A stretch of DNA of 64,000 bases from positions 42,926,199 to 42,990,198 of the forward strand of contig OX457039.1 in NCBI GenBank assembly GCA_949752735.1, given 5' to 3'. Numbering within the stretch: position 1 is the first letter of the stretch; every line of letters starts with the position of its first letter. This DNA comes from Lumbricus terrestris. Lineage: Eukaryota > Annelida > Clitellata > Crassiclitellata > Lumbricidae. Below are positions 11,355 to 22,577 of the stretch, in pieces. A program made the position numbers and the translations under genes. Under the pieces are notes generated by a model. The model was not told the origin of the DNA, did not search any database, and saw only the letters and a list, made by a program, of their open reading frames with translations.

Positions 11355-11425
11355 TGTCCAACCTTTTTGATATCATGGGCCGCAAAAGCAAGACTCTTGA
11401 AGCCGAGGGCCGCAGCAGTAGGCCT
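11355..11425. repeat. Charlie-like hAT fragment
   Basis: TGTCCAACCTTTTTGATATC followed by GGGCCGC motifs resembles the end and subterminal region of hAT-Charlie-type MITEs, such as the full copy at 58285-58643. Only one end is visible and no target duplication can be defined. Confidence 0.35.
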
Positions 11426-11858
11426 AAACTCAAATGCAGTGGCTAAAATTTCTTGATAACATAATTTTTTTATATCGTACATTGAAACAAGTAGTGAATT
11501 TTAATTTAATGTGGAATTATTATAATCCATCAATCCAACTATTGATATGTGAAATTTATGTACCGCCGTTTAAAGATAACTATTCAGAGGTGCTCCCTAC
11601 CCAGGAGGAAAGAGGAAAGTCTTGAGCAGTTTGTGAATGAATTCGACAAGTCCCGCATGAATAATAGCAATGAACAATGGCCTATGCACTAAGCCTACAC
11701 AAACCACGATTTTCATGCTTCACAATAGCTGAACACCAAAATCTGCAAGGTAGCGTTTATCCCTGCCTTGCACTCGGTTTCGTCGCCCAGACACAGTGTG
11801 GCAAGCTCCATAGTCGTCGTCTCGTCGAACCAGACAGAGCGAAGACATCATTCGTCGG

Positions 11859-12316
11859 CCCGGTGTAAAGGTTTCAAATTACCCCCTCCTAAACATTACC
11901 CCCCGGTAACTTGAAACCGGTTTCATATTACCCCCCGGAAACTAGATTTGCATCAATCATCACATTTATTGAACTAAAAAAATCAGAAAAATCATCCCCG
12001 TTCTTGTTTGGGTCTGAAGATTTTCATCCATCATCCCACTTCGTGGTTTGCTATCGATATTTTGATCAGAAAAAAATAATAGCCTCGAAGCCATTTTCTC
12101 CATGTAAACTTCAGCGGTGAATAGTATTTTAGTTACAGATGAAAATATTGATAATAAACCACGAAGTGGGATGACGGATGAAAATCTTCAGACCATGACA
12201 AGAAGTAGGATGAATTTTTTGATATTTTTAGTGCAATAAGTGCGATGATTGATGCATTTTACAGTTTGCAAGGGGGTAATGTTTAGGAGGGGGTAATCTG
12301 AAACCTTTACACCGGG
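11859..12316. mobile_element. Fold-back MITE with long inverted arms, 458 bp
   Basis: Starts CCCGGTGTAAAGGTTTC and ends GAAACCTTTACACCGGG. The two arms keep matching inward: TTACCCCCTCCTAAACATTA at the left pairs with TAATGTTTAGGAGGGGGTAA at the right, and the core pair around CATCCCACTTCGTGGTTT pairs with AAACCACGAAGTGGGATG. Almost the whole element is therefore a hairpin. No target duplication is evident. Confidence 0.85.
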
Positions 12317-12319
12317 TCT

Positions 12320-13540
12320 CTTATCGTTTGTCTCTTTCTAATCCTTAGAACTAGAACTCGACTATAGGCCTATCTCTCGAAGAAATGGTCGCAGTCACAT
12401 GCAGACGTGCTTAGCCTAGGCTAGCACATCTCAGAGTTACAATGCGTCAGTTATTGTACGACATATGGCCTATTATACACGCCTATGCAATACGGTATAC
12501 TGCCAATCTTCATTACAAGTTAGACATGGCTGCTTAGCTTAGACTTTTGTAACAGTGTATTGTCTGATGAGGTCACAAATTGTGCATGAAAGTTTCCGTT
12601 CGTTCTCTTTGCCACTAGGCTTACTGACATATTGTAATTATGTTACCTTTTTGCCGAAAGTACGACCCCATCACTTAGGCTAAACTACGCATGAAGGAAT
12701 TCAATGACTGAATATGACTCCCTTAGGCCTATAGGCCATGCGTAGGTTACTTCACATAGCCTATACGCCTAGGCCTCATATTAAATCATAAGATAAAACT
12801 CAAAGCTGCCTTCACAATCATTACGGCTCCCGACTTAACCTCATCGAACTATAGTCTACATGTAGGCCTGGGCTATGGACAGCCGGCGTTTCGTTTTCAG
12901 TAGGCCTAACTTACGGCGACCTTAAAAATCCATGAGCTACAAAAGAGGCTTTATTTAGTATGATCTATGTTTGAACCATCGACGTATATTACATCTCTTT
13001 TCGACACAAAGACCAGGTGTTCATGGGCAGCTGGTGCAAAAACCCAAGTTGTCTCCACAATAAATCCACTTCGCTTAGCCTATTGTTTATTGCATCGTCA
13101 GTTTCAGCGTCAACGTCGGATTGTTCAGTATTGCACTCATCGGCATCTATAACATCTGACTTATAAATCTACACCTAGGCCTATATCTAACTCTAAATCG
13201 TCTTCATCACTGTCTTTTTCGTTAAAAATTTACTTTGAAACGTCTTCACCAGTCATACCCGGTACCGTAACGTCTTTTCGCCATATTTATCTTGAACAAT
13301 CGACGCTTGAAAATTTGATTTACGTGGAAAAATTCCATAGACAAATAGTTTTGCAAGAGAATAATGTTCGGATCATCGTAACATACGGCCATATAGCCCA
13401 TGCAGGCGGCATACTAGGCCTGACTATAAGCCAACATGTTGTAGACCCGTCGCGGCGACGGCCCGACGGGTGCAGTAGACTACAGCAGATGGGTTTGATT
13501 ACTTTGGTATCCCGTCGGCGCGATGGATCCAGTAACGAAA
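12320..13540. other. Intergenic, no gene recognised
   Basis: No gene or defined repeat is recognised. TAGGCCTA is dense here (near 12366, 12725, 12902 and 13178), with further AGGCCT variants. A GC-rich patch with GTCGCGGCGACGG-type sequence sits at 13445-13475. Confidence 0.5.
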
Positions 13541-13547
13541 GGGTTAA

Positions 13548-13784
13548 CAGGGCCGTATCTAGGGGATGTTTTGGGTGTTTGAACACCCCCGAAATGGAAA
13601 ATGTGAAAAATAATATAGGCCCTAATGCATTTACGAGCACATGATGTAAAAACAATGAAATAAAACCATGAAAACACACCCCGAAATATGCGGGATGACT
13701 AAAAAGTCATCAGATTTTTAGGAAGGCAAATTGGTGACTGGTGAGTGAAACACCCCCCGAAATCAAATCCTGGCTACGGCCTTG
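13548..13784. mobile_element. Probable hAT-like MITE, CAGGGCCGTA ends
   Basis: Starts CAGGGCCGTATCTAGG and ends CCTGGCTACGGCCTTG, with inverted ends carrying one or two changes. The flanks AGGGTTAA and CCGTTTAA agree at only 5 of 8 positions, so the duplication is doubtful. The interior has the GAACACCCCC and ACACCCCCCG runs common in this type. Confidence 0.6.
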
Positions 13785-14153
13785 CCGTTTAATTATTGGT
13801 TGATCGATCGATTTTGCATAAACTAGGCTAGCTGCGACTTAGGCCTACTCAACTGCTCTTTGAAGCATAAGTTTGTGCGTGACAGAATGAGTTGATGACA
13901 ATCATTTATGCAAGGGCTGTGAATCTAAGAAGCTCATAATATATAATAATGATAAGGAAAGGAATGAGAAGAAGGACGATGATGAAGTCGCATAAGAAAG
14001 TTGATCATGATGCTCTCACACACACCCTAATGCTAGCTTACTTACCTGATCTCCAAGAGAACTTGCACAAGACGGGCTTATTCATGTATTTTTAGTAACC
14101 AATGAAAAGCATTGGCAGGTGCGGCGGTTAGAAACACCGAGACTGTGTGGCTC

Positions 14154-14394
14154 TATTTAAAGTGGATTATTTTATAAATTTGTGAGAATAATTTTGTTAT
14201 ATTGCTATTTTGATTTTGTCCTCACTGTACTTTATTTCTGAGTTCCGTAGTCTAGGTATAAAGGATGTCGATACGGTGTGAGACCTTATAAACAAGCGTT
14301 GGCCTGCCCGCCCATACTCGTCGCTGGCATAAATGCCCTTGGTGTGTGCGTGGCCAAAATTTAAATCTCGTTTCGTAGTTAAATTGTATCTGCA
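14154..14394 (+). promoter_or_regulatory. Presumed promoter and 5' UTR of the TSC22 long isoform
   Basis: This is the region just before the long-isoform start codon. A TATTTAA at 14154-14160 could act as a weak TATA element, but its distance from any start site is unknown. An in-frame TAA at 14380-14382 closes the reading frame upstream of the ATG. The transcription start cannot be fixed from sequence alone. Confidence 0.3.
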
Positions 14395-15425
14395 ATGGAA
14401 AGCGGTAGATCTGGCCCGTTGGACAGTGCTTCAGCGGATGGAAGTCTCAATAGTTCAGCATTTAACGACTTAAAACTTCTACATACGTCATCGCCCGTGT
14501 TTTCAAATTCTATGGACGGTGTCAGGGAGATCTCCAGTGAACCGAGAGAGAAGAAGAGTTCATTTAAGATCACCCGAATTGTGTCTAGGAATGGCGGCAA
14601 CGAGGACAGCGATAGCATTGATGACCGCACAGGACTGGATGACCTCAGCTCCGACGTAACAGACATATCGCAGTCTACCAATGTGGTAGCGAATATTGAC
14701 TGGGAAGACACCATATACAGTTCAATGGAGGATGTTGTGGCAGGGCTTCCGCCATTACTGGATGAACCAAAGGAAAGTCTACCACCACCAACACCACAAG
14801 ATGAGTTGAAAGAAAAGGATGTCCATTCGAGATTTCGCCTCGTCAAGATTGACAATCAAGAGTGCGTCAGGCATGGTCGGTGGAACTGTCTTGACTTCAA
14901 CGACAGTGTCCTACTGATTAAGTCCGTTGAAGAACCCAGAAGCGGTGGTGGTCCCAGCCCAAAACCCGAGAACATCTGCGAGATATTGCAAAACTCTAAT
15001 CATGCCAGTTTCTGTGGTGATCTGAATACCTTTTTACGTCAGCCGTCAGAAAGTTCCTCTGTTGGTCGAGTGGTGTTTCCTGACTCGGCCCATGGAGCTG
15101 TCGGTTCAAATGCATCTTCGCAGGCCAGCTGTAGTCCACAACCCGCAGTAGTCCACATGGTGGATCCCCTTTCCATGCCTCTGGACCCACTGGTACCTTC
15201 TCTGTCTTCCACTCCTGTGGTGTCGCTGGGAAAAGAGCGACTTACCGAAGGTTTTCAAGGAGAAGTTTTCCCGCTTGATATACTTCCATCATCAAATTCA
15301 AATTTCGTGGAGAATGGTGATTTTATGTCGCGGTTTCAGAGCTTCCAGTTTGTGACGGGAAATCTGCTGTCGAACATGACGCGTAAGCGATCGGAGGCGA
15401 GTGACCTTGACATGCTTGATGAAAG
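14395..15425 (+). CDS. TSC22D: TSC22 domain family protein, long isoform, coding exon 1
   Basis: Encodes the first 343 residues plus two bases of codon 344 of a predicted 419-residue protein. The start is the first ATG after an in-frame stop (14380-14382) and has G at -3 and +4. Two conserved boxes of long TSC22 proteins are visible: KKSSFKITRIV at about residues 53-63, and SRFRLVKI with GRWNCLDF at about 145-168. The rest is Ser/Pro/Asp-rich and probably disordered. The exon ends at GAAAG/GTAAGC, a good donor in phase 2, and joins exon 42875 through AG+C (Ser), the same junction codon as in vertebrate TSC22 genes. Long family members (Drosophila bunched A, human TSC22D1 long, D2, D4) are reported to bind NRBP1/Madm and act in growth and cell-volume control. 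That role is inferred from family. Confidence 0.93.
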
Positions 15426-15611
15426 GTAAGCATCGGCCATCAATATTTTTTTGATTCTTAAAATATTTTGCATTAAATTCGATCTTGTGAAAAATGAGAG
15501 GATGTGCAGCTGTACATGCATGTTTGCGTTTTGTATGTAAACCGTATTCATTTACATGATGATGTGGAATATGTATATTGCGTAATATGTAAACTGGTGT
15601 GAGTTTACGAG

Positions 15612-15680
15612 TGCTCGTTTTTGGTGGTTAGTGTGCTGGACTGTTGACTAAGAGGTTGAAGGTTCAAATCCTGCCAAGAA
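15612..15680 (+). mobile_element. tRNA-like SINE head
   Basis: TGGTTAGTGTGCTGGAC (A-box-like) followed by GGTTCAAATCC (perfect B box) at 15661-15671. A downstream body of unknown family runs to about 15870. It is probably a SINE, or a tRNA pseudogene. Confidence 0.5.
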
Positions 15681-15889
15681 TTTTTTTAGAATTTTCAATG
15701 CGGCCTACTAGGTGCCAATCCATCTATAATGTACTCACTGACTGTACATTTTGGATAGGAAGATCAGACAGCAAAGGAGAGGACTGGCCACTCACTCACT
15801 TGTATGCTGAGGCTAAGCAAATGAAGTGGCTAGCACTTCATGCTCGTGACTTTCTCTCAGCATCAACTTAAAACGTTGATGACCAGAGC

Positions 15890-16053
15890 CAGGGGCGGAT
15901 CCAGGGGGGGGCCAATCCGGCCATGGCCCCCCCATTTCAAAAATTTCTTTTTTTTGACCAGCTATTTTGCTCGAAAAGTAGACGTGGCCCCCCCAAAAGT
16001 AGTTCCATAGGACTTTGGCCCCCCCCCTTCGAAAATTTCTGTATCCGCCCTTG
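15890..16053. mobile_element. hAT-like MITE, 164 bp, perfect 8-bp target duplication
   Basis: Starts CAGGGGCGGATCC and ends GTATCCGCCCTTG. Both flanks are ACCAGAGC (15882-15889 and 16054-16061). The interior has long G and C runs that pair with each other. It is inserted just after the TSC22 exon 1 donor, 465 bp into intron 1. Confidence 0.92.
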
Positions 16054-16079
16054 ACCAGAGCTCAGTATTGTTTCCAGAG

Positions 16080-16150
16080 GTGGGGAAGTGGTTGAATGAT
16101 AGCTTGCTGTCACAAGGATCAGAATGATGTGGGTTCGATACCTACTAGCC
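16080..16150 (+). mobile_element. tRNA-like SINE head
   Basis: AGTGGTTGAATGATAGC followed by GGTTCGATACC (B box, 16132-16142) matches a polymerase III internal promoter layout. The body continues to about 16230. No tail or target duplication was identified. Confidence 0.45.
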
Positions 16151-16479
16151 CCAGAAAGTTGCTTAGCTTCCACTCCATAGGGGGGACCTGTAAAATGAAT
16201 GGTGTTCCTTGCAGGTGGCCATGCAGTTAATGTCAACTTTTGTTGAAATTGTTATCATCTGATAAGATGATACTACTTCAGATTTCATGTTATTTTTGCT
16301 GCACACTTGTCAGCTTGAATTACTTTTACGAATGTTATTAAATTGTTAGTAGTAGTCGCTGTTATTGCCTTCTCGTCGTTAAACGATTCCTCCTCAGTTC
16401 TCTCTGCCATCCTCTCTGGTAGTGTATCCTCGTCTTTCTCTCGTCTAAAAACTTGTCTTTTTTCTCAGTGTTGAACGCA

Positions 16480-16556
16480 CTGCGAGCAGCGCTTCTGAAA
16501 GGCTCTTGCTGCCAGAAGCGCTTTATAAATGAATGGTCAAATAAGATAAGATAAGA
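16480..16556 (+). repeat. SINE tail fragment (AGCGCTTCTGAAAGG type)
   Basis: AGCGCTTCTGAAAGGCTCTT and GAAGCGCTTTATAAATG followed by ATAAGATAAGATAAG form the 3' tail of a SINE. A nearly identical tail lies at 43672-43740. No polymerase III head is attached. Confidence 0.6.
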
Positions 16557-16559
16557 TTC

Positions 16560-16802
16560 TCCATAGATTCTTCATCATCTTCCTCTTCTCCTTTGTCTTT
16601 GCCATCTTCTTCTCTGTTCCTCCTGCTCCTCCTTCGGCTCCTGCTTCTCCTCGTCCTCAGGACTTTTCCTCCTCCTGCTCCTCCTGCTTCTTTTTCTCCT
16701 CCTCTTCATCCTCCTTCTCCTCATCATCCTCGTCCTCCTCCCCTTGTCCTCCTCCTCCTCCTATTCCTCCTCGTCTTCCGCCTCCTCCTGTACCTCTTCC
16801 TT
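16560..16802. repeat. Polypyrimidine tract (CTCCT/TCC repeats)
   Basis: About 240 bases of nearly pure C/T with CTCCTCCT and TTCTCCTCC units. It could form a triplex or be slippage-prone. It should not be read as protein. Confidence 0.85.
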
Positions 16803-18805
16803 TGGCATGTCTAATTGAGTTTCTAAAGATTTACTTGCATGCAGGTTGTGTGTGGTTGTTAGCATGCATGTGTTTATAAGATGTTTAACCTGATCTGGTA
16901 ACTTTGCAACCTTGGTTTAAAATTGTTTATTTTCACGACAGAATAGTATGATACTGAATATATACCGATGTTCTTGAATGCAAACTTTGCCAGAATTTAT
17001 TGCATATTAGAAATACACCTGAAGATGTGATCATCATCATGCACCATGTAGGTCCAGTGTCAGCTTCATCTTTTTAAGTGTGTACTTAACCTGTGCCAGA
17101 TGGAATAGTTCCTGTAGTGGACCTCCACCACCAATTCTCTACATTGTTCAGCCATACCCTATGAGGTTTACCTCTCCTGTTGTCTCCTTCAATTATTCCG
17201 AAGATCAGAGTTGTGAGCTTCCGGTTTTCTCACATCCTGATGATATGCCCAATGAGACTCGGTTTGTGTCTCATTGCTTTTTGTAAGATCATTTCTGTCC
17301 ACTGTCTGGAATATTTCTTCATTTTTTAGTTTCTGTGTCCACTTTATTCTTAGAATCTTCCTGTGAAGACGGGGATATTATATCTGTCAGTTATTCATTT
17401 TGATGGTTTATTTATTTTCTAAAATTGTTTGTTCTGAACTGATGTTGAAAAAAAGAATGCTCTTATATCGGCCACTATATGAGTGATGGGTTGCGGTGTA
17501 GGAATGCCGTGTGATCAACATAACTATTTTAAATTGCTCTTAGAGTCTGAAAATAATATTTATCGTTATATTGCACGTGATTAACTGGCAATAGATATTG
17601 CTTTGCAGACTGCGGAGTGGTTTGTACAAGTTTGAGAGTACTTAAATTATAAGTGAGCATGCTGAATCAATCAAGTTCAACCTGGACTTCCAGAGTTCTA
17701 TTATTTTTTCCTAGAAGATGCTCTTAAAAGCTCTTGAAAAATATTTACTGAGCAGTTTGAGACAAATAGTTTCTATTTAGCACTGGCTGCAATGGGAGTG
17801 CTTTATGAGGTCTGTCTGAGTTAGAGAGCTCTGTAAAATCTTTTAGGCTTGCACAGTGCTTAGATCAAGTGCAGTTGATACTTTATTTAATTGCTCTTGA
17901 AGATCTATGATTTTTTCAGCACAACTCATGTGTAATTACTGAATATTTTGCCATGTCTGGTAGGGTAGATATATTTAATTATATATTTTATTTTTACTTA
18001 TTTGGAAAATAAACCTTTTGAATAAATTTTTTCGCCATATATCTATATAGCAAGAAATGAAACAATGTTGTAACCTGTGTTTGCTTACCAAACCTGATGT
18101 GAATTAAGATAACAGTTTTGAATAGGTTTTTGTGCCGAGAAACACATGCATTTACATAGATTTGAATGTAACGTTCAGTTTTGAAATGTGTGTACTATGT
18201 GCAATGTCACTGTTTTGGCAAATACATTGTAAGCATTCTACAGTCATAAAATATTGTGAACATATGTTGTTTTTGCTTGGTGTGGGGATTGAACATTGTG
18301 TCTATGCTCCTCGCTCTGTTTATGTGCACATTTTGAAAGCCAGCATTACTTCGTATCATGCTTATGAAAACCGGTCTGAAATCCTTTGTAGTGCACTGGC
18401 ATTTCACGTATACCACATCATATGATTGCTTGTCAAATTGTAGTCTGTGGAGATCAGTTGGACTATTCTGTTGGGTATAGAGTCCAGGAAATTGTGTTTC
18501 ATCTATTTATAAATCATGAACATATGTTTATATACTGTATATATATATTATGTATATATTATGTATATATTTCTATATATATATATATGTGTGTGTGCCA
18601 CATGTATACTTATGTGCATATGTGTGTGTCTATATATACATATGCTTGTTCTATAGTTCTATTATCCATACCGTACTTCACTTGTTTATAAAAATGTGAA
18701 TGTGTGAGGTTTTATATACTTGAGGTTGGACAGTGAAACCTCCATAGCATGCAGCCAATGGTGCCCTTGTAGCAGCATGGTCCCGTTATGGTGCCATATA
18801 AACTG

Positions 18806-18887
18806 TCGTTATTGTTATTATTATAATTATTATTAGTTTTTTTATTATTATTATTAGTTTTATCATTATTATTATTATTATTATTAA
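18806..18887. repeat. TTA/ATT microsatellite
   Basis: Tandem TTA and related trinucleotides directly abut the left end of the Harbinger-like MITE at 18888. TAA-type target sites are abundant here, which suits insertion. Confidence 0.85.
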
Positions 18888-19665
18888 GGCCAAAAAAATA
18901 ATGTTGTGTTTCCGGTAACCCGACCGACCCTCTTTCATTGCCATGACTCAAATAATTTTGTAAAAAATTTAATTTAAAAAAAGTTTATTAAAAAAATTTT
19001 TAGTGACAATTTTTTTTCTTTTCAAAATTTGTATTGAGATAATACGGTGACATTGCCTTACGTATATAGTTGGGTCTTAGGCCAAAAATATGTTGTGTTC
19101 CCGGTAACCTGACCAACTCACTTTTATTGCCGCGACTCGGAGAATTTTGTGTAATTTTTTTATTTACAGTGACATTGCCTTAGAGTTTCACGCCTGCCTA
19201 ACTACTTCCTGGTTGCCAGTCTTGAGAAACCTCTAGCCTTATCATTCTCACTTGAGCCACCTCTAACGGTGACTAGGGAAAATACATCTAGCAACCTCTA
19301 AGTGTAACTAGCCACTGGCTCGGCCAGTCTGGAACGACCCCTAGCAGTGATGTTTTGTTCGCACTCATCTTCCCCTTCCCTTCCCTTCCCACTTTATCTT
19401 ACCAGAAAAGATATCAACAAAATGAAATAGAATTGTTTTCTAGAGCAATTTTATGTACAGACAGTCGGGAAATAGGCAGTTTATACTTGCTTAGAACACG
19501 TACTTTGTTGCAGCGTGTACCTTTATGCAAAAAAGACTAGTTGGGTATAATTTTTTGGATAGTCACTGTATAAAAATATTTTACCAAAATAAAAATATTT
19601 TTCGACCTACCTACCCAATTTTTTAGAGCTCTGTTACCGGAAACACAACATTATTTTTTTTGGCC
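18888..19665 (+). mobile_element. Harbinger-like MITE, copy 1
   Basis: The left end GGCCAAAAAAATAATGTTGT and the right end ACAACATTATTTTTTTTGGCC-like are inverted repeats that extend through TTTCCGGTAAC. Both flanks are TAA (18885-18887 and 19666-19668), the TNA target duplication typical of PIF/Harbinger elements. A second, diverged copy of the left end lies inside at 19080 (GGCCAAAAATATGTTGTG). The length is 778 bp. There is no coding capacity. Confidence 0.88.
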
Positions 19666-20138
19666 TAATGGTTGCCTTTTATGAATGCATTGTCGTTGAA
19701 TCTGAGAATGTCATTATTAGCTCAGAAATTATCAAAGTTCTTTGCCAAGTACAAGCAAGCATGCATTTTTTCTAATGCAGAAGAAATGTGAAAAGAAACA
19801 ATTATTTTAGAAAATGTGACATAAATGATTTCCATGAGCGTCAGACCTGTCATGAATAATGGTTGCCACATGTGGACGATGGGAGAAGAGATCAGACAGG
19901 TGCAGTGGTGCACTGAGACAGTGCATCAAAGACTACTTTCATGGTCCTTACTTGAAAGCTGGTTGTGCTGCAGTGCTTTAGACTGAGTGGCAGATATTGG
20001 TTGCTATTGACAATGAAGTAGAGACACAGTGAAGGGAGTGAACGTATCTGTACAGGTGGTGCATCACACTGCAACTTCCCTGAAAGAGATAAGGGCAATG
20101 ACCACTGTAAGTAGCCAATGAAGGTACATAATGTATAA

Positions 20139-20924
20139 GGCCAAAAAAAATAATGCTGTGTTTCCGGTAACAGAGCTCTAAAAAATTGGGTAGGTAGGTC
20201 GAAAAATATTTTTATTTTGGTAAAATATTTTTATACAGTGACTATCCGAAAAATTATACCCAACTACTCTTTTTTGCATAAAGGTACACGCTGCAACAAA
20301 GTACGTGTTCTAAGCAAGTATAAACTGCCTATTTCCCGACTGCCTGTACCTAAAATTGCTCTAGAAAACAATTCTATTAATTTCATTTTCATTTTCTTTT
20401 CTGGTAAAATAAAGTGGGAAGGGAAGGGGAAGATGAGTGCGAACAGAACATCACTGCTAGGGGTCGTTCCAGACTGGCCGAGCCAGTGACTAGTTACACC
20501 TAGAGGTTGCTAGATTTATTTTCCCTAGTCACCATTAGAGGTGGCTCAAATGAGAATGATAAGGCTAGAGGTTTTCAAGACTGGCAACCAGGAAGTAGTT
20601 AGGCAGGCGTGAAACTCTAAGGCAATGCCACTGTAAATAAAAAAATTGCACAAAATTTTCCAAGTCTCTGCAATAAAAGTGAGTCGGTCGGGTGACCAGA
20701 AACACAACTTTTTTGGCCTAAGATCCTACTTTATACGGAAAACAATGTCACCATACTATGTCAATAAAAGTTTTTTTTAAAGTTAGAAAAATTTTGAAAA
20801 AAATTTTGAATTTTTTTAAAAAAATTATTTTTTTTAAATTAATTTTTTTACAAAATTATTTGAGTCGCGGCAATAAAAGAGGGTCGGTCGGGTTACCGGA
20901 AACACAACATTATTTTTTTTGGCC
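20139..20924 (-). mobile_element. Harbinger-like MITE, copy 2 (inverted)
   Basis: Same family as 18888-19665 but in the opposite orientation and only 473 bp away. It has GGCC ends, TAA duplications at 20136-20138 and 20925-20927, and the internal extra left end near 20700-20719. Its length is 786 bp. The inverted pair with copy 1 could form a long RNA duplex in the pre-mRNA. Confidence 0.88.
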
Positions 20925-20978
20925 TAATATTTTGTGTATATATATATATATATATTTTGTGTATCTAAACTTATATAT

Positions 20979-21445
20979 CGATGGCTTGGAGCACAGACGT
21001 CGTATGTGCAAAAAACAAAACTTTTCAGGAAGTAGAAAAAACTTTTTTTCAAGATACATGTTCCTTTCTCATAAAAAGTGAGATGGCCAAAATGTTTATT
21101 TTGATTCAGCAAGTGACATTGTCAGTGTCTTTTATGCAGCAGCATAACGAAAAGACTTTTTCAATGTAATTAATGGCCAGATACGACATCTGTGCACTAG
21201 ATTATGTCGTATGTGTGGCATAAATTACTGCACAAAATGTCGTATCTGTTGCAGATACGACGTTTGTGACCTTAAAAATGCAGATACGACATTCAGATTC
21301 TAAACGATATGAACGATATCTTAGTGCCTATTCGTCGTATGTACATACAACCCTTGTGAGGCTGTGAAGAATAATTTTACGCTTCGAATAGCGTCAAAAA
21401 GTGATTTTCTGAAAAAATTGCAGATACGACGTCTGTGCTCTAAGC

Positions 21446-21450
<5 letters not shown>
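20979..21450. mobile_element. MITE with CGATGGCTTGGAGCACAGAC ends
   Basis: Starts CGATGGCTTGGAGCACAGAC and ends GTCTGTGCTCTAAGCCATCG, followed inward at each side by GTCGTAT/ATACGAC. The ACGTCGTAT/ATACGACGT motif recurs inside several times. Both flanks are TA-repeats, so the target duplication cannot be resolved; a TA site is plausible. Its length is 472 bp. Confidence 0.85.

Positions 21451-21494
<44 letters not shown>
21451..21494. repeat. (TA)n microsatellite
   Basis: About 22 TA units next to the right end of the MITE at 20979-21450. A shorter TA run lies at its left flank (20936-20955). Confidence 0.95.
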
Positions 21495-21499
<5 letters not shown>

Positions 21500-22429
21500 T
21501 ATATGCATGTAGGAGCAATAGATTTGATGATCTGCCAGAGAGACAGTGATGGGCTTGGATGATGAAAGAGAGAGCAGTGGGCATGGATATTTGCAGAGAA
21601 ACCAACAATGGCTGGTTTTGTCTTTTCCTTGGTCCCATGGACCATCCATGCAGTTCCTCTGCATAGGATGACACAACAGTTCTAGATCTATGGATTATCC
21701 CAAGGTGCACGGCATCTTGTTATTCGAGATACTTAGTCAGCATTTGTACTGCATGACAAACATTTGAATTTCGGGGGCAGTTTCATCAACATTCTAAATA
21801 TTACTATTGGTCACTGTATTATAGTGTATTAACCTTATCATTGTGGCAATGGCAAGTACACTGGACTCATGGATTAGTCTGTGTGCATTTTAGGGGAGTT
21901 TCACTGTATTTGTTCTATGCATATGTATGTGTGTGTAAAGTGTGTATTCTTGCATATAAGTGATGCAATGGGGGTTGTATAAATATATGTAAATTATGTC
22001 CACTATGACTGTATTCTGTGTGCATGCATGAATTGATTTAATACGTGTAATCTTATACAGGTTCATTGGTATCACAGTTTTATTGGGCAGGGCCATGTGC
22101 TGTTTATACTATATTGTCATAAAACTGGCACACATGCCTATGTGTGTGTGTGTGCTTGTATTACCCATGTGTAATAAAGGAGTGGTTGGATTGTAAATAA
22201 TGCTGAATTTGGTTTTATGATCTTTTGCCAGACAGAATGAGAAGTGGCTAGAACCTGACTAGTGCCTACAATGTCTTTTGATGTGGACTGGGCTGGGTGG
22301 ACAGCCTCCATATATCTAAATCCTTGAGTATTAGTGACAAGTTTTTGAACAATTTAACATATTTGAAGTGGCGTGGTAGGATTGTGATTTGTACACTGTC
22401 AACTTGTCAAGGCAGAATTTAGTGTATGA

Positions 22430-22508
22430 TAATTAATAAGATGATAAGATAGCAGTGTCATCTAGTGAATGTTAATAAGATGATAAGATAGCAGTGTCAT
22501 CTTGTGAA
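22430..22508. repeat. Direct duplication of about 38 bp
   Basis: AATAAGATGATAAGATAGCA followed by GTGTCATCT and GTGAATG occurs twice in tandem with one or two changes. Confidence 0.8.
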
Positions 22509-22577
22509 TGATAAAGTTTACCATGCAGCATTGCTTGCCAATAAATTATTTCTTGCTAGGTAGGTCTATGGTCGTAA

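Noticed and set aside
14379..14855. 158-codon open frame on the minus strand over TSC22 exon 1
   Set aside because: It is the antisense shadow of the well-supported coding exon.
16593..16814. Leu/Pro-rich 73-codon frame
   Set aside because: It is a translation of a polypyrimidine tract.
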